Notes: generated from the sequence alone by a model not told the origin. DNA of 52,165 nt from Eubacteriales bacterium (GCA_030537195.1 JAUNOK010000019.1:1-52165), one strand, 5' to 3'; shown: positions 43,700 to 51,707, numbered from the stretch's first letter. Numbers and translations: made by a program.

Positions 43700-45463
43700 C
43701 TAGAATTTATATCCACATGTTCCGCAAAACTTTGCTTTGCTCTTTATAGTAGCTCCACATTGTGGACAAGTTTTAAATTCACTTTCTTCTGAAGTTCCAG
43801 AAACTGTATTCTTTACCTTATCTGTTGCTCCTGCAAACATTTTCTTTGTACCATCAAAGAACCCTGCTGCTTTAGGCTTTACATTTTCCGCTGTAGTAAC
43901 TTCTTCATTTGTTGCTTCTATAGCTGTATTCTTCTCAAATGGTACTTTACCCATAAGATTCTTTCCAAAATTCTTGACAGAATCTTTTGCTGAGCCAACT
44001 GCTTTCATCACATTTTCCTTACGACAAAGCTTTTTTCTCTTTTTAGTAAGTGCATCTAATAAAGACAGTGTTTCATATCCATATTCTCTCATCTTACCTT
44101 CAGCAGTAACAATATATGAATCAATAGTTTCTGAATCCTGAAATCCGTCAATGTATCCTGTAAGCTGACTCATAATAAGCAACTGCAAATCTTCTCTATT
44201 CTTCTGATATACTGTAGATGGTAATGTTTCATAATATTTCTCTACCAAATCATCCATATCCATATCTTTTACAGGTTCATCAAAGAATGAAGTAAACTGT
44301 TCTTCAGCCTTATCTCTATCATCAATAGTATCATACACATATGCATTAAATGTTCTTCTCTTTGTATAAAGTGATTCTTTATAATCATCCACCTCAGACA
44401 AATACTTACATTCAGTAACATCAAATGGTTTCATTTCAGCTCTTATCTGTTCTTCAAATGGAACGATACTTTCATATGTTGTATATTCGTTCATGTTATA
44501 CATAGACCTGAGATAACTATCAGCTAAATCCTGTTTATCAATATTCAGATAATTAACTGTATTATTCAGTTCGTCTGTTAATCCATTGTGTTTTTTCATT
44601 ATATAAGAATATACTCTTGTCTCATATGGATTCAATGTGAGAATCTTAATAATCTGCTGTAACTCCAACTGAGGATTATTCTCGTCATGGTCAAAATTAC
44701 CTGCAATAGCATTTCTTATCTCTGGTTCAATCTTTTCAAGTTCTTCATCTGACGGATATGTAAATGTTTTATCAACCCTGTCATTTATTATTCTTGCAAT
44801 TGTCTTATGAAGCTGATATACATCTTTTCCCATTGCACGCACCAAAGAATTTTTAGTACTTACTCTTGAGAAAATATCTTCTTTTTCAGATTCAGCTGCC
44901 TTCTTGTCCAGTGCCCCTAATCCTGCCGATAATAATGCTGCCCCTCCTGCCATCACAGCATTCATTGCCATTGTTTCTGTTTCAGCTTGAACAACATTGC
45001 CTAAATCTTTTTTCACATCTCCTGTTTGTCTGTAAAATCCTAATGTTTGAAATGTATTTCCAGCATCCGCCACCATTTCTTTCCTGTCAGCTTTACCTTG
45101 TGCTACATCTGCATCTATTGCATTAATTTCCCTTATAATATTCAATATTGTATTCTTATAAGTGATGTCAAAATCTTTACCATATTCTTCTCTAAGGACT
45201 TCTTCATCTACATCATAGATTCCATATGAAATAAGATGTATAGCCCCTATCTGCAAATACTCCTTAAACAGTCTGTCTAACATATACTGTGCTGATAACT
45301 GTAAATCCTTATATGACTTTACACTCTTATCATAACTTTCTGATACCTTAACCTCTACCTCTTTAGATAATTGCAAAAATTTGTTTCTTAAAGAGTTATA
45401 AGCATCCATTTCTTCTGTCAATACTACAGCTGATGACAAAACATTTAATCTCTTCTCGCTCAT
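43700..45463 (-). CDS. Large helical protein with C-terminal zinc ribbon, unknown function
   Basis: A 587-residue protein that is mostly alpha-helical and charged, with a Gly/Ala-rich hydrophobic segment (about residues 165-185) that could insert in or touch membrane. A basic region (KKRKKLC, about 485) precedes a Lys-rich linker, and a zinc ribbon (C566, C569, C580, C583) closes the protein. The ribbon type matches the one at the start of the downstream membrane protein, suggesting the two work together. It is transcribed from a promoter that overlaps an operator-like dyad, divergent from a small XRE regulator. I do not recognise the family. Confidence 0.75.
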   Translation of the reverse strand: MSEKRLNVLSSAVVLTEEMDAYNSLRNKFLQLSKEVEVKVSESYDKSVKSYKDLQLSAQYMLDRLFKEYLQIGAIHLISYGIYDVDEEVLREEYGKDFDITYKNTILNIIREINAIDADVAQGKADRKEMVADAGNTFQTLGFYRQTGDVKKDLGNVVQAETETMAMNAVMAGGAALLSAGLGALDKKAAESEKEDIFSRVSTKNSLVRAMGKDVYQLHKTIARIINDRVDKTFTYPSDEELEKIEPEIRNAIAGNFDHDENNPQLELQQIIKILTLNPYETRVYSYIMKKHNGLTDELNNTVNYLNIDKQDLADSYLRSMYNMNEYTTYESIVPFEEQIRAEMKPFDVTECKYLSEVDDYKESLYTKRRTFNAYVYDTIDDRDKAEEQFTSFFDEPVKDMDMDDLVEKYYETLPSTVYQKNREDLQLLIMSQLTGYIDGFQDSETIDSYIVTAEGKMREYGYETLSLLDALTKKRKKLCRKENVMKAVGSAKDSVKNFGKNLMGKVPFEKNTAIEATNEEVTTAENVKPKAAGFFDGTKKMFAGATDKVKNTVSGTSEESEFKTCPQCGATIKSKAKFCGTCGYKF

Positions 45464-45510
45464 ATAAAGTTCCTCCTCATATTAAATTTTTACGATATGT
45501 AACTGCATTT

Positions 45511-45539
45511 ATTTTAGTACACATATTTACTAAAATCAA
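45511..45539 (-). promoter_or_regulatory. Promoter of the zinc-ribbon operon with overlapping operator
   Basis: Minus-strand TTGATT (45534-45539), 17 bp, TAAAAT (45511-45516). The dyad ATTTTAGTA (45511-45519)/TACTAAAAT (45528-45536) exactly fills the spacer and -10 region, an arrangement expected for repressor binding. Confidence 0.7.
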
Positions 45540-45540
45540 T

Positions 45541-45556
45541 AGTAAAGATTTTTACT
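45541..45556. promoter_or_regulatory. Second operator-like dyad
   Basis: AGTAAA-GATT-TTTACT, upstream of TATAAT (45560-45565) of the XRE gene. It shares the TTTACT half site with the first dyad. Confidence 0.6.
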
Positions 45557-45598
45557 TAGTATAATTAAAAAGAAATTATTCAATCGGAGGATATCTTA

Positions 45599-45805
45599 TT
45601 GGATTACATTCGCAGAATTAAAGATCTTAGAGAAGATTCTGACTACACACAGGAATATGTTGCACATGTACTTGGTACATCCCAAACAATGTATGCACGC
45701 TATGAACGAGGTGCCAATGAATTGCCTATACGGCACCTGATTTCATTATGCAGACTCTATCATGTGTCTAGTGATTATCTTCTAGGATTATCGGACAAAA
45801 AATAA
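45599..45805 (+). CDS. Small XRE-family helix-turn-helix regulator
   Basis: A 68-residue protein that is almost only an HTH_3 domain: IKDLREDSDYTQEYVAHVLGTSQTMYARYERG, then PIRHLISLCRLYHVSSDYLLGLSD. The start codon is TTG at 45599, with GGAGG eight bases before it; no ATG is available. It is divergent from the 43700-42528 operon, with two dyads between them, so it probably controls that operon and itself. Its last codons form part of the terminator hairpin. Confidence 0.88.
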   Translation: MDYIRRIKDLREDSDYTQEYVAHVLGTSQTMYARYERGANELPIRHLISLCRLYHVSSDYLLGLSDKK

Positions 45806-46086
45806 GAGCAGACGCTAAAGTTTTTCATCACCTTAGTATCTGCTCTTATTTTTAAGTTGTGTTTTCTATTTACTATCTTAATAGGATTTTTGACTTCTTT
45901 CACAAATGTATTCCCATATCCGTCATCTTTATATTTTTTCCAATTGTAATCATCCTCATTGCCATAAAGTTGACCCTTGTAATTCTTAACTTCAAAAATA
46001 AACACACCATATTTATTTACAACAACATTAGTTACAATGATGATAATAAGTACAGCTATCAATATTGCTATGATTGTGATAACCAA
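45775..46086 (-). pseudogene. Truncated membrane-anchored NERD-domain protein
   Basis: A 103-residue frame with an N-terminal membrane helix and then YGVFIFEVKNYKGQLYGNED and VKEVKNPIKIV, the core of the NERD (nuclease-related) domain with its D/ExK-like EVK. The upstream GE-containing half of NERD is missing and the C-terminus runs into a terminator hairpin of the convergent XRE gene (31 bp overlap), so this is probably a deletion remnant. The start is TTG at 46086 with GGAGG six bases before. It may still be translated. Confidence 0.55.
45796..45853 (+). terminator. Terminator of the XRE gene
   Basis: AAAAATAAGAGCAGA/TCTGCTCTTATTTTT with a T run. It also covers the end of the NERD remnant. 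Confidence 0.85.
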
Positions 46087-46131
46087 TTCATACCTCCTCT
46101 GTGTTTAAATTGATTCTATCATAAACCTCTT

Positions 46132-46209
46132 TTAAAAATTAATAAAGAATAAATAAGTCCATCGGGTTCGAACCCCGGTAAAGTAATCCTTATCCATTAC
46201 CAGTAACAT
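46132..46209 (-). CDS. Possible 25-residue small protein
   Basis: An ATG at 46209 has AGGAGG six bases upstream, giving MLLVMDKDYFTG and then a tail ending at 46132. It lies just ahead of the NERD remnant. The frame includes a tRNA T-arm-like sequence, so it may be chance or the broken 5' end of a gene. Confidence 0.25.
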   Translation of the reverse strand: MLLVMDKDYFTGVRTRWTYLFFINF

Positions 46210-46226
46210 TGGCAACCTCCTATAAA

Positions 46227-46275
46227 TAAAATAAGAGCAAGCACTTAAGTTTCTTTACTCAAGTACTTGCTCTGT
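46227..46275 (-). terminator. Terminator after DUF3303 gene
   Basis: AGAGCAAG/CTTGCTCT with inner ACTT/AAGT. On the minus strand it is followed by TTATTTTATTT. Confidence 0.7.
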
Positions 46276-46357
46276 TTCTTTGTATCATAGTTATTATATA
46301 TAGTTGTAGGTGGGGTACGTATATTCTGTAAGATGTAATCTACAAACTGGAAGTTGT

Positions 46358-46618
46358 CTACTTCTTCATTTTCTCGCTCATTTCATGGCTGCTTATTACT
46401 GGTATAAACGTAAAATCAGTAACATCATTCCAGTTTGAAGCCCACTCGTGCAACAGTTCTATACTTTCAGCTTCATTGATTTGATAACAGGTATTACCAT
46501 CTTCCGCACCCCAACTGTTGACATAGCTTACGCCCTCTGGCATCATTCGTCCTTTTTCATGGAATCTTTTATAAACAGCTTCCTTGTCTTTGTATTTTTC
46601 AATTACCATATATAACAT
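46358..46618 (-). CDS. DUF3303 family protein
   Basis: An 86-residue protein matching DUF3303: MLYMVIEKYKDKEAVYKRFHEKGRMMPEG, then YVNSWGAEDGNTCYQINEAES, LHEWASNWNDVTDF and PVISSHEMSEK. These small dimeric ferredoxin-like-fold proteins have no established function. The ATG at 46618 has GGAGGT at seven bases and fits the family start. It is 27 bp downstream of the GNAT gene and probably co-transcribed. Confidence 0.85.
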   Translation of the reverse strand: MLYMVIEKYKDKEAVYKRFHEKGRMMPEGVSYVNSWGAEDGNTCYQINEAESIELLHEWASNWNDVTDFTFIPVISSHEMSEKMKK

Positions 46619-46644
46619 CTTCTTTACCTCCTTAAACATTCCAC

Positions 46645-47433
46645 TTATTCCAGCTCATATTTTCCCTTTGCATAAAAATAAAATAACTTTTCGGCAAATA
46701 CAGACCCCTGTTTTGTCTGCAACTTTTTTGCGATTTCATTATCCTTTGAAATCATTACATATGGAATCATATTATTTTTTATCATTTGATTCGCTATAAA
46801 TGACTGCATCCTGCTGGCAAGATTTTGTCTTCTTGAATCCGGAGCGACATACTCAAATCCTAAAGAACCATCTTTGTGAATTCCGGCATATGCTTTTATT
46901 CCTTTTCCATCATCAAGTATCCACATCTGTTTATGGTCTATTCTGCTCAACAATTGTTCATGCCCCGAACGGATATATGTTCTTTCAATATAAGGCAAAT
47001 CCTCTATCGTCGCTAATCTTATTCCATTTTCATCTACAACTGAAGTTCCCGGTACTAATCCAATGATAAAATCCTCATGATAGGTGAGAATGTCAACCTT
47101 GTTAAATAATTCGGACACTCGATCAATGTTTGTATAAACAGCAATATATTTTTCATTTTCTACATAAGGTAACAACAGATCACACAATTCCTGATCTGTC
47201 ATATTACGTGGAAGATTCCCCATAACAGATAACCATGGTTGAAATGTATTGTCTTCTGCAATATAAAAATCTTCTGTTTCGTATATTATAAATAATCGAC
47301 TATTTATTGTAGCATAATAATCACGTATATACTCAACAATCCCCTCATCTTTTATCAACGTATTCAACGGCTTGATTTCTGTCCTATATTCACCCATTAC
47401 ATTGTCTTTGATAAACAATATTACCACCTTCAT
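46645..47433 (-). CDS. GNAT N-acetyltransferase
   Basis: A 262-residue protein with a non-catalytic N-terminal domain and a C-terminal GNAT fold (from about residue 139, IRLATIEDLPYIERTY). The acetyl-CoA-binding motif A is GFEYVAPDSRRQNLASRMQSFI, somewhat weak in the usual RxxGxG/A. It transfers an acetyl group to an unknown amine. The listed ATG lacks a good ribosome site; TTG five codons in has GGTGG five bases ahead and may be the true start. No other clue to the substrate is present. Confidence 0.8.
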   Translation of the reverse strand: MKVVILFIKDNVMGEYRTEIKPLNTLIKDEGIVEYIRDYYATINSRLFIIYETEDFYIAEDNTFQPWLSVMGNLPRNMTDQELCDLLLPYVENEKYIAVYTNIDRVSELFNKVDILTYHEDFIIGLVPGTSVVDENGIRLATIEDLPYIERTYIRSGHEQLLSRIDHKQMWILDDGKGIKAYAGIHKDGSLGFEYVAPDSRRQNLASRMQSFIANQMIKNNMIPYVMISKDNEIAKKLQTKQGSVFAEKLFYFYAKGKYELE

Positions 47434-47645
47434 AAATACCGATTTGTTTTACTCATTTTAACATAAAACTCACCCAAGTTAAAACTACAATTATCAATCA
47501 TTCCACTCCATCTGACACCAAGTGCCACAAAAGTGCCCAACCTACCCACAAACATTCCCAGTGTTTATGCGGGTTTTCAAAATCACAATAATTAATACCT
47601 GGAAATAATAAAGAATGAATTTCTTCACAAGACGCCCGTTCCCCT

Positions 47646-47658
47646 CCTAGTCACTAGG
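47646..47658. repeat. Short perfect palindrome in the gap before the tRNA cluster
   Basis: CCTAGT-C-ACTAGG. The 271 bp stretch 47434-47704 otherwise holds the tRNA terminator and no gene. Confidence 0.4.
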
Positions 47659-47662
47659 CACG

Positions 47663-47697
47663 AAAAGAAAAAAGGGAATGGTTTTTCAACCATTCCC
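47663..47697 (-). terminator. Terminator of tRNA operon 1
   Basis: Minus-strand GGGAATGGTT/AACCATTCCC followed by TTTTTTCTTTT, just past tRNA-Lys. Confidence 0.9.
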
Positions 47698-47704
47698 ATC
47701 TTAA

Positions 47705-47777
47705 TGAGCCCACCGGGGTTCGAACCCGGGACACCTAGATTAAAAGTCTAGTGCTCTACCAACTGAGCTATGAGCCC
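47705..47777 (-). tRNA. tRNA-Lys (anticodon TTT)
   Basis: Cloverleaf with anticodon loop CTTTTAA and acceptor GGGCTCA paired to TGGGCTC (two G-T wobbles), discriminator A. Last gene of tRNA operon 1. Confidence 0.95.
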
Positions 47778-47843
47778 ATAATATATACTAAATATAAGTT
47801 ACTATCTATTTCAATCATCCAGCTTCGGATTCTGACTACCGAG

Positions 47844-47916
47844 CTGGGCTAGCTGGATTCGAACCAGCGTAATGCAGGGATCAAAACCCTGTGCCTTACC
47901 GCTTGGCGATAGCCCA
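47844..47916 (-). tRNA. tRNA-Gln (anticodon TTG)
   Basis: Acceptor TGGGCTA/TAGCCCA, anticodon loop TTTTGAT, T-arm GGTTCGAATCC. A CCAGCTCGG/CCGAAGCTGG hairpin overlaps its 3' end and the spacer. Confidence 0.95.
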
Positions 47917-47930
47917 AGAAATAAAAAAAG

Positions 47931-48005
47931 GGTGGGTACAGGGATTCGAACCCTGGACCTTCAGAGCCACAATCTGACGCGCTGACCAGCTGTGCTATAC
48001 CCACC
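47931..48005 (-). tRNA. tRNA-His (anticodon GTG)
   Basis: Anticodon loop TTGTGGC, with an encoded extra 5' G (-1) opposite C73, the identity element of tRNA-His. Confidence 0.95.
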
Positions 48006-48051
48006 ATAATACAAAAGTCATAAGCTACTGGCCATGACTCATAAAAAAAAG

Positions 48052-48125
<74 letters not shown>

Positions 48126-48129
48126 ACAA

Positions 48130-48200
48130 AGCGGGTGATGGGAATCGAACCCACGTATCTAGCTTGGAAGGCTAGTGTTCTACCATTGAACTACACCCGC
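48130..48200 (-). tRNA. tRNA-Gly (anticodon TCC)
   Basis: Acceptor GCGGGTG/CACCCGC and anticodon loop CTTCCAA, discriminator T. Confidence 0.95.
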
Positions 48201-48219
48201 ATGATTATTAAGTTGTAAG

Positions 48220-48294
48220 TCGGGGTGACAGGATTCGAACCTGCGACCTCTTGATCCCAAATCAAGCGCTCTAGCCAAGCTGAGCCACACCCCG
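48220..48294 (-). tRNA. tRNA-Pro (anticodon TGG)
   Basis: Acceptor CGGGGTG/CACCCCG and anticodon loop TTTGGGA. First gene of tRNA operon 1. Confidence 0.95.
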
Positions 48295-48301
48295 TTTTTG
48301 T

Positions 48302-48334
48302 TTCTTGCGTTTGCTCTGTTCCGCAACGCAAGAA
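48302..48334 (-). promoter_or_regulatory. Leader stem-loop of tRNA operon 1
   Basis: TTCTTGCGTT and AACGCAAGAA pair perfectly around a 13-base loop, near the predicted transcript start. It is probably an RNase processing or leader element. Confidence 0.55.
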
Positions 48335-48336
48335 TG

Positions 48337-48365
48337 ATTATATTATAAGGTCCCCTATATGTCAA
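48337..48365 (-). promoter_or_regulatory. tRNA operon 1 promoter
   Basis: Minus-strand TTGACA (48360-48365), 17 bp, TATAAT (48337-48342), both perfect consensus. It is preceded by phased A/T tracts like those at the left edge of the window. Confidence 0.9.
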
Positions 48366-48439
48366 CACTTTTTTTGAATTTTTTTCAAATTTTTTCAAAA
48401 TTTTTCCGCAAAGTCTGGGAACCCGCATATTTACTGGGT

Positions 48440-48922
48440 TTATACATATCTCAAATCAAACGTCATTTCGCCATTATCATCAATTTCTAACATAATATAT
48501 GTACATCTTTTGTCTGCCTGACGTGGATATGAGATACTTCCAGGATTAATAAATGTCAGTTCATCTTCAACCAGAATCAATGGTCTGTGAGTATGTCCGA
48601 ACATAACAATATCAATTCCCCTTGCTATACACTCCTCCCTGAGAGTCTGTAAATCAAGTGAAACGCAATAATTATGACCGTGTGTTAATAAAACTTTCCT
48701 ACCGGCAAGCTCAATTTCACGTTCTCTTGGGAGCGGTGAAAAAAAGTCATTATTCCCCGGTACCATTATTGTTTCACACCCGGCAAGTTCCTGTATTATA
48801 TCCTCTTCTCCTTCGATATCACCAAGATGAATAAGTAAATCAAATGGCTGCTCATTATATATCGCTTCCGCCAGATTACCGTGTCTTCTGTGTGAATCGC
48901 TAACAATCATTATCCTCTGCAT
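48440..48922 (-). CDS. YfcE/MJ0936-family metallophosphoesterase
   Basis: A 160-residue calcineurin-like phosphodiesterase with the five metal motifs VSDSHRR, HLGDIEG, PGNND, THGH and FGHTHRP. This family hydrolyses phosphodiesters of unclear natural substrate in the cytosol. The ATG at 48922 has GGAGG four bases before it. It follows rdgB directly and is the last gene of a three-gene unit. Confidence 0.9.
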   Translation of the reverse strand: MQRIMIVSDSHRRHGNLAEAIYNEQPFDLLIHLGDIEGEEDIIQELAGCETIMVPGNNDFFSPLPREREIELAGRKVLLTHGHNYCVSLDLQTLREECIARGIDIVMFGHTHRPLILVEDELTFINPGSISYPRQADKRCTYIMLEIDDNGEMTFDLRYV

Positions 48923-48943
48923 AAAACCTCCAGAATGAGCCAA

Positions 48944-49531
48944 TTAGAGGCACTCATCCAGTTCTTTCTTTATAAGTTCAAGTGCCTTACCTCTGTGGCT
49001 TATCTTATTCTTCTCCTCAGGATCAAGCTGTGCTGATGTTTTGCCATATTCAGGCAGATAAACAATAGGGTCATAACCAAAACCGTTCTCTCCAACGATT
49101 TCCTTGCTTATAAGCCCCTCCATTGTACCTCTCTTAACAATTTCCCTTCCATCAGGAAAACATACTGCTATGGCGCATACAAAGCGTCCACTCCTGTCCT
49201 GTCCTTCAACGCCCTCAAGTCTTTTAATAAGAGCTGCATTCTTAATATCATAAGAAGTATCATGTCCCATATATCGGGCAGAATACACGCCTGGTTCCTT
49301 ATTAAGATAATCAATCTCTAGTCCTGAATCATCAGCCATGGTAAGCTGTCCTGTAAGCTTGCAGACAGCTCTCGCCTTAATCAGCGCATTTTCTTCAAAT
49401 GTAATGCCATTTTCTTCCACATCAAGGTCAATTCCTGCGTCCTTAAGAGAAATAATATTGTATCCTTTAAGAATCTCTTTAACTTCCTTAACCTTATCCT
49501 TATTATTAGACGCTAAAATAATTGTAGTCAT
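48944..49531 (-). CDS. rdgB: XTP/dITP diphosphatase (RdgB/HAM1)
   Basis: Removes non-canonical purine nucleotides (XTP, dITP) from the pool as monophosphate plus pyrophosphate. Diagnostic segments: ASNNKDKVKEVKEIL, MADDSGLEIDYLNKEPGVYSARYMG and GFGYDPIVYLPE, then KNKISHRGKAL. The 195 residues are standard. Two bases separate it from the methyltransferase stop, and the phosphodiesterase follows it. Confidence 0.96.
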   Translation of the reverse strand: MTTIILASNNKDKVKEVKEILKGYNIISLKDAGIDLDVEENGITFEENALIKARAVCKLTGQLTMADDSGLEIDYLNKEPGVYSARYMGHDTSYDIKNAALIKRLEGVEGQDRSGRFVCAIAVCFPDGREIVKRGTMEGLISKEIVGENGFGYDPIVYLPEYGKTSAQLDPEEKNKISHRGKALELIKKELDECL

Positions 49532-49533
49532 AA

Positions 49534-50694
49534 TTATCTGTCCTGTCCCTTCTCTTTCTTAGGTGGCTTTGGTCCCTGGAATGAGTAAAAATATGTCTTT
49601 AACATTCCATTATATATCTTTCTGTTCTTATCAGGCTTTCTGCCAAAATATTTCACAGCATCCTCATACGAAGTAATCATATAAGCAGACCATGAATCCA
49701 GCTTGGCAAACTGTCGTCCAAATGCGGAATATATTCCCGGAAGTGTCTCCTTGTCCTCAAGTCTTTCTCCATAAGGCGGATTAGTTATAATAAAGCCATA
49801 TTTCTTATGATGGCTCAGGTCTGCTACACTTCTTTCCTGAAAATGTATTAACTTCTCTACTCCTGCATTCTCTGCATTGCTTCTGGCTTTCCTGATAACG
49901 TCAGCGTCAATATCAAATCCCTGTATATCAGTCTCAATATCAAGATTAATCATATCTTCAGCTTCTTCAACAGCATCATACCACAATTGCTTATCAATTA
50001 TGTTAGTCCACTTCTGTGCTGTAAATTTACGATTCATTCCCGGTGCAATATTAGCTGCTATCATAGCTGCTTCAATGGGAAATGTACCACTTCCGCAGAA
50101 TGGATCAACAAGAATTCTGTCACCCTTCCAAGGAGTCAGCATAATAAGTGCCGCAGCAAGCGTCTCTGATATAGGAGCCTTACCTGCAGCTGGTCTGTAA
50201 CCTCTTTTATGAAGCGAATCGCCTGATGTATCAAGTGCAATAGTAACAACATCCTTCATAATAGTAACTCTTATAGGATATGAATCGCCATCTTCCTCAA
50301 ACCATCCTATTCTATAATGCTCTTTAAGTCTCTCTACAATTGCCTTCTTAACAATTGACTGTATATCAGAGCTGCTGAACAGTTTACTGTTAACAGAATT
50401 AGCTTTAGTTACCCAGAACTTACCATTCTTAGGTATAAAATTCTCCCATTCAAGGTCCCTTGTTTTGTCAAATAGCTCTGTAAACGTCTCAGCCTTAAAC
50501 TGACCCACTTTAATCAAAATACGTTCTGTAGTCCTTAAATTGATATTAGCGCGGCATATGGCCTCAGAATCGCCCACAAAAGTGACCTTTCCATCTTCTA
50601 CAGATGATATGTCATATCCAAGATCATATATTTCCCTTTTTAATACTGATTCCAGACCAAAATGGCAGGGAGCAATTAATTCGTATGTATTCAT
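49534..50694 (-). CDS. THUMP-domain class I RNA methyltransferase (RlmL N-terminal/YpsC-like)
   Basis: A 386-residue RNA guanine-N2 methyltransferase type. The N-terminal THUMP/ferredoxin-like part (about residues 1-155) binds RNA, and the C-terminal Rossmann part has the motif DPFCGSGTFPIEAAM and the catalytic NPPYGERL. The closest described role is 23S rRNA m2G2445 methylation by RlmL. The start is clear with GGAGG. It heads the unit methyltransferase-rdgB-phosphodiesterase. Confidence 0.92.
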   Translation of the reverse strand: MNTYELIAPCHFGLESVLKREIYDLGYDISSVEDGKVTFVGDSEAICRANINLRTTERILIKVGQFKAETFTELFDKTRDLEWENFIPKNGKFWVTKANSVNSKLFSSSDIQSIVKKAIVERLKEHYRIGWFEEDGDSYPIRVTIMKDVVTIALDTSGDSLHKRGYRPAAGKAPISETLAAALIMLTPWKGDRILVDPFCGSGTFPIEAAMIAANIAPGMNRKFTAQKWTNIIDKQLWYDAVEEAEDMINLDIETDIQGFDIDADVIRKARSNAENAGVEKLIHFQERSVADLSHHKKYGFIITNPPYGERLEDKETLPGIYSAFGRQFAKLDSWSAYMITSYEDAVKYFGRKPDKNRKIYNGMLKTYFYSFQGPKPPKKEKGQDR

Positions 50695-50721
50695 ATATCC
50701 TCCAAAAGTACATTTATATAT

Positions 50722-50750
50722 ATATTAATGCCTATGCAAATGGGTGTCAA
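50722..50750 (-). promoter_or_regulatory. Promoter of the RlmL-like/rdgB/phosphoesterase unit
   Basis: Minus-strand TTGACA (50745-50750), 17 bp, TAATAT (50722-50727). Confidence 0.75.
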
Positions 50751-50754
50751 TCCG

Positions 50755-51105
50755 TTAATTGATTACACAATTTCCCTTATATGCCTCAAATCCTCCTACC
50801 ACTGTCTTACATCGGTAACCAAGTCTTGACATTTTTTCACATACAATAAGACTTGAAGACCCTTTATCGCAATAAAAAATATATATTCTGTCTTTATTAC
50901 TGAATACGCGTCTGAATTCATAAGAAACTTTTCCATACCGGAATATATTATTTATATCTGATATCAGTTTATTATATTCATAATGTATTGCGCCTTTTAT
51001 TCTGGAACATAAGAATTTGTCTTCATCTCTTATATCAATTATTGTTACATAGGGATCATTTACATAATAATCTATTTTTCTGGAACTGACCATTTCACAT
51101 GACAT
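50755..51105 (-). CDS. Rhodanese-like domain protein
   Basis: A 116-residue single-domain rhodanese. The motif TIIDIRDEDKF opens the fold and the active-site loop FYCDKGSSS carries the persulfide-forming Cys with three following small residues. It ends VVGGFEAYKG. Such proteins transfer sulfur between small thiols or act as carriers in the cytosol. Start: AGG lies close before the ATG. It appears monocistronic. Confidence 0.85.
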   Translation of the reverse strand: MSCEMVSSRKIDYYVNDPYVTIIDIRDEDKFLCSRIKGAIHYEYNKLISDINNIFRYGKVSYEFRRVFSNKDRIYIFYCDKGSSSLIVCEKMSRLGYRCKTVVGGFEAYKGNCVIN

Positions 51106-51205
51106 AGGTTACCTGCATAATATAGGTTTTATTATATTATACTTTCATTATATCGTTTTATTACCACTTTGTTATGTAAGGCCGCATAAGCGACCCGTAT
51201 TCTGA

Positions 51206-51379
51206 CTAATAGCAGTCAGACTCATCAGAACCTGATGTCTTATTCTTAGAATTCTTAGATGACTCATTCTTGCTGTTTGTAGAATTAGTCTCGTTGTATG
51301 AATTTCTTGAGTTTGTTGAATTGCTGGAATTGGTAGAATTCTTTGAGTTTGTTGAATTTTTAGATGTGTTCTTTGACAT
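51206..51379 (-). CDS. Small Asn/Ser-rich repeat protein
   Basis: A 57-residue hydrophilic protein made mostly of a six-residue NSTNSx repeat (Asn, Ser, Thr with Lys or Arg), ending SGSDESDCY with a single Cys. The repeat is visible at DNA level as about 18 bp units. GGAGG lies eight bases before the ATG at 51379, a strong sign of translation; the ATG 15 bp earlier contains that site and is unlikely. A 12 bp palindrome TACATTAATGTA (51404-51415) stands upstream. I recognise no family. It could be an adhesive, spore or intrinsically disordered protein. Confidence 0.65.
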   Translation of the reverse strand: MSKNTSKNSTNSKNSTNSSNSTNSRNSYNETNSTNSKNESSKNSKNKTSGSDESDCY

Positions 51380-51403
51380 AATATCAACCTCCATTAATAT
51401 TTT

Positions 51404-51415
51404 TACATTAATGTA
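51404..51415. promoter_or_regulatory. Perfect palindrome ahead of the Asn/Ser-rich gene
   Basis: TACATTAATGTA, 25 bases before the start codon. Candidate operator. Confidence 0.4.
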
Positions 51416-51449
51416 GTATTGCTATTTTGTTATATTTTATTCAGAATAC

Positions 51450-51477
51450 TAAAAAAACCTTGCATGACTGCAAGGTT
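51450..51477 (-). terminator. Terminator of tRNA operon 2
   Basis: Minus-strand AACCTTGCA/TGCAAGGTT followed by TTTTTT. Confidence 0.9.
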
Positions 51478-51484
51478 AAATAAA

Positions 51485-51558
51485 TGTACGTGACAAGATT
51501 CGAACTCGCGACCTTCTGGTCCGTAGCCAGACGCTCTATCCAGCTGAGCTACACGTAC
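51485..51558 (-). tRNA. tRNA-Arg (anticodon ACG)
   Basis: Acceptor GTACGTG/CACGTAC and anticodon loop CTACGGA. The A34 is presumably deaminated to inosine by TadA. Confidence 0.95.
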
Positions 51559-51581
51559 TTCCTAAACACTTTCGTGTTTAG

Positions 51582-51668
51582 TGCCGGCAACGGGAATCGA
51601 ACCCGTATGGGAGTATAAGTCCCGCAGGATTTTAAGTCCTGTGCGTCTGCCAGTTCCGCCACACCGGC
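51582..51668 (-). tRNA. tRNA-Leu (anticodon TAA)
   Basis: Long variable arm, anticodon loop CTTAAAA, acceptor GCCGGTG/TGCCGGC. Confidence 0.95.
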
Positions 51669-51707
51669 TTGGTGTACTATAAATTATTGCTATCATAAAG
51701 ATAGCAG

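Noticed and set aside
46162-46180. A complete tRNA gene
   Set aside because: Only a T-arm-like segment is present; there is no 5' half, D-arm or anticodon arm.
47819-47847. Attenuator between tRNA-Gln and tRNA-Lys
   Set aside because: The hairpin has no T run and overlaps the mature tRNA-Gln end, so it is more likely a processing or chance structure.
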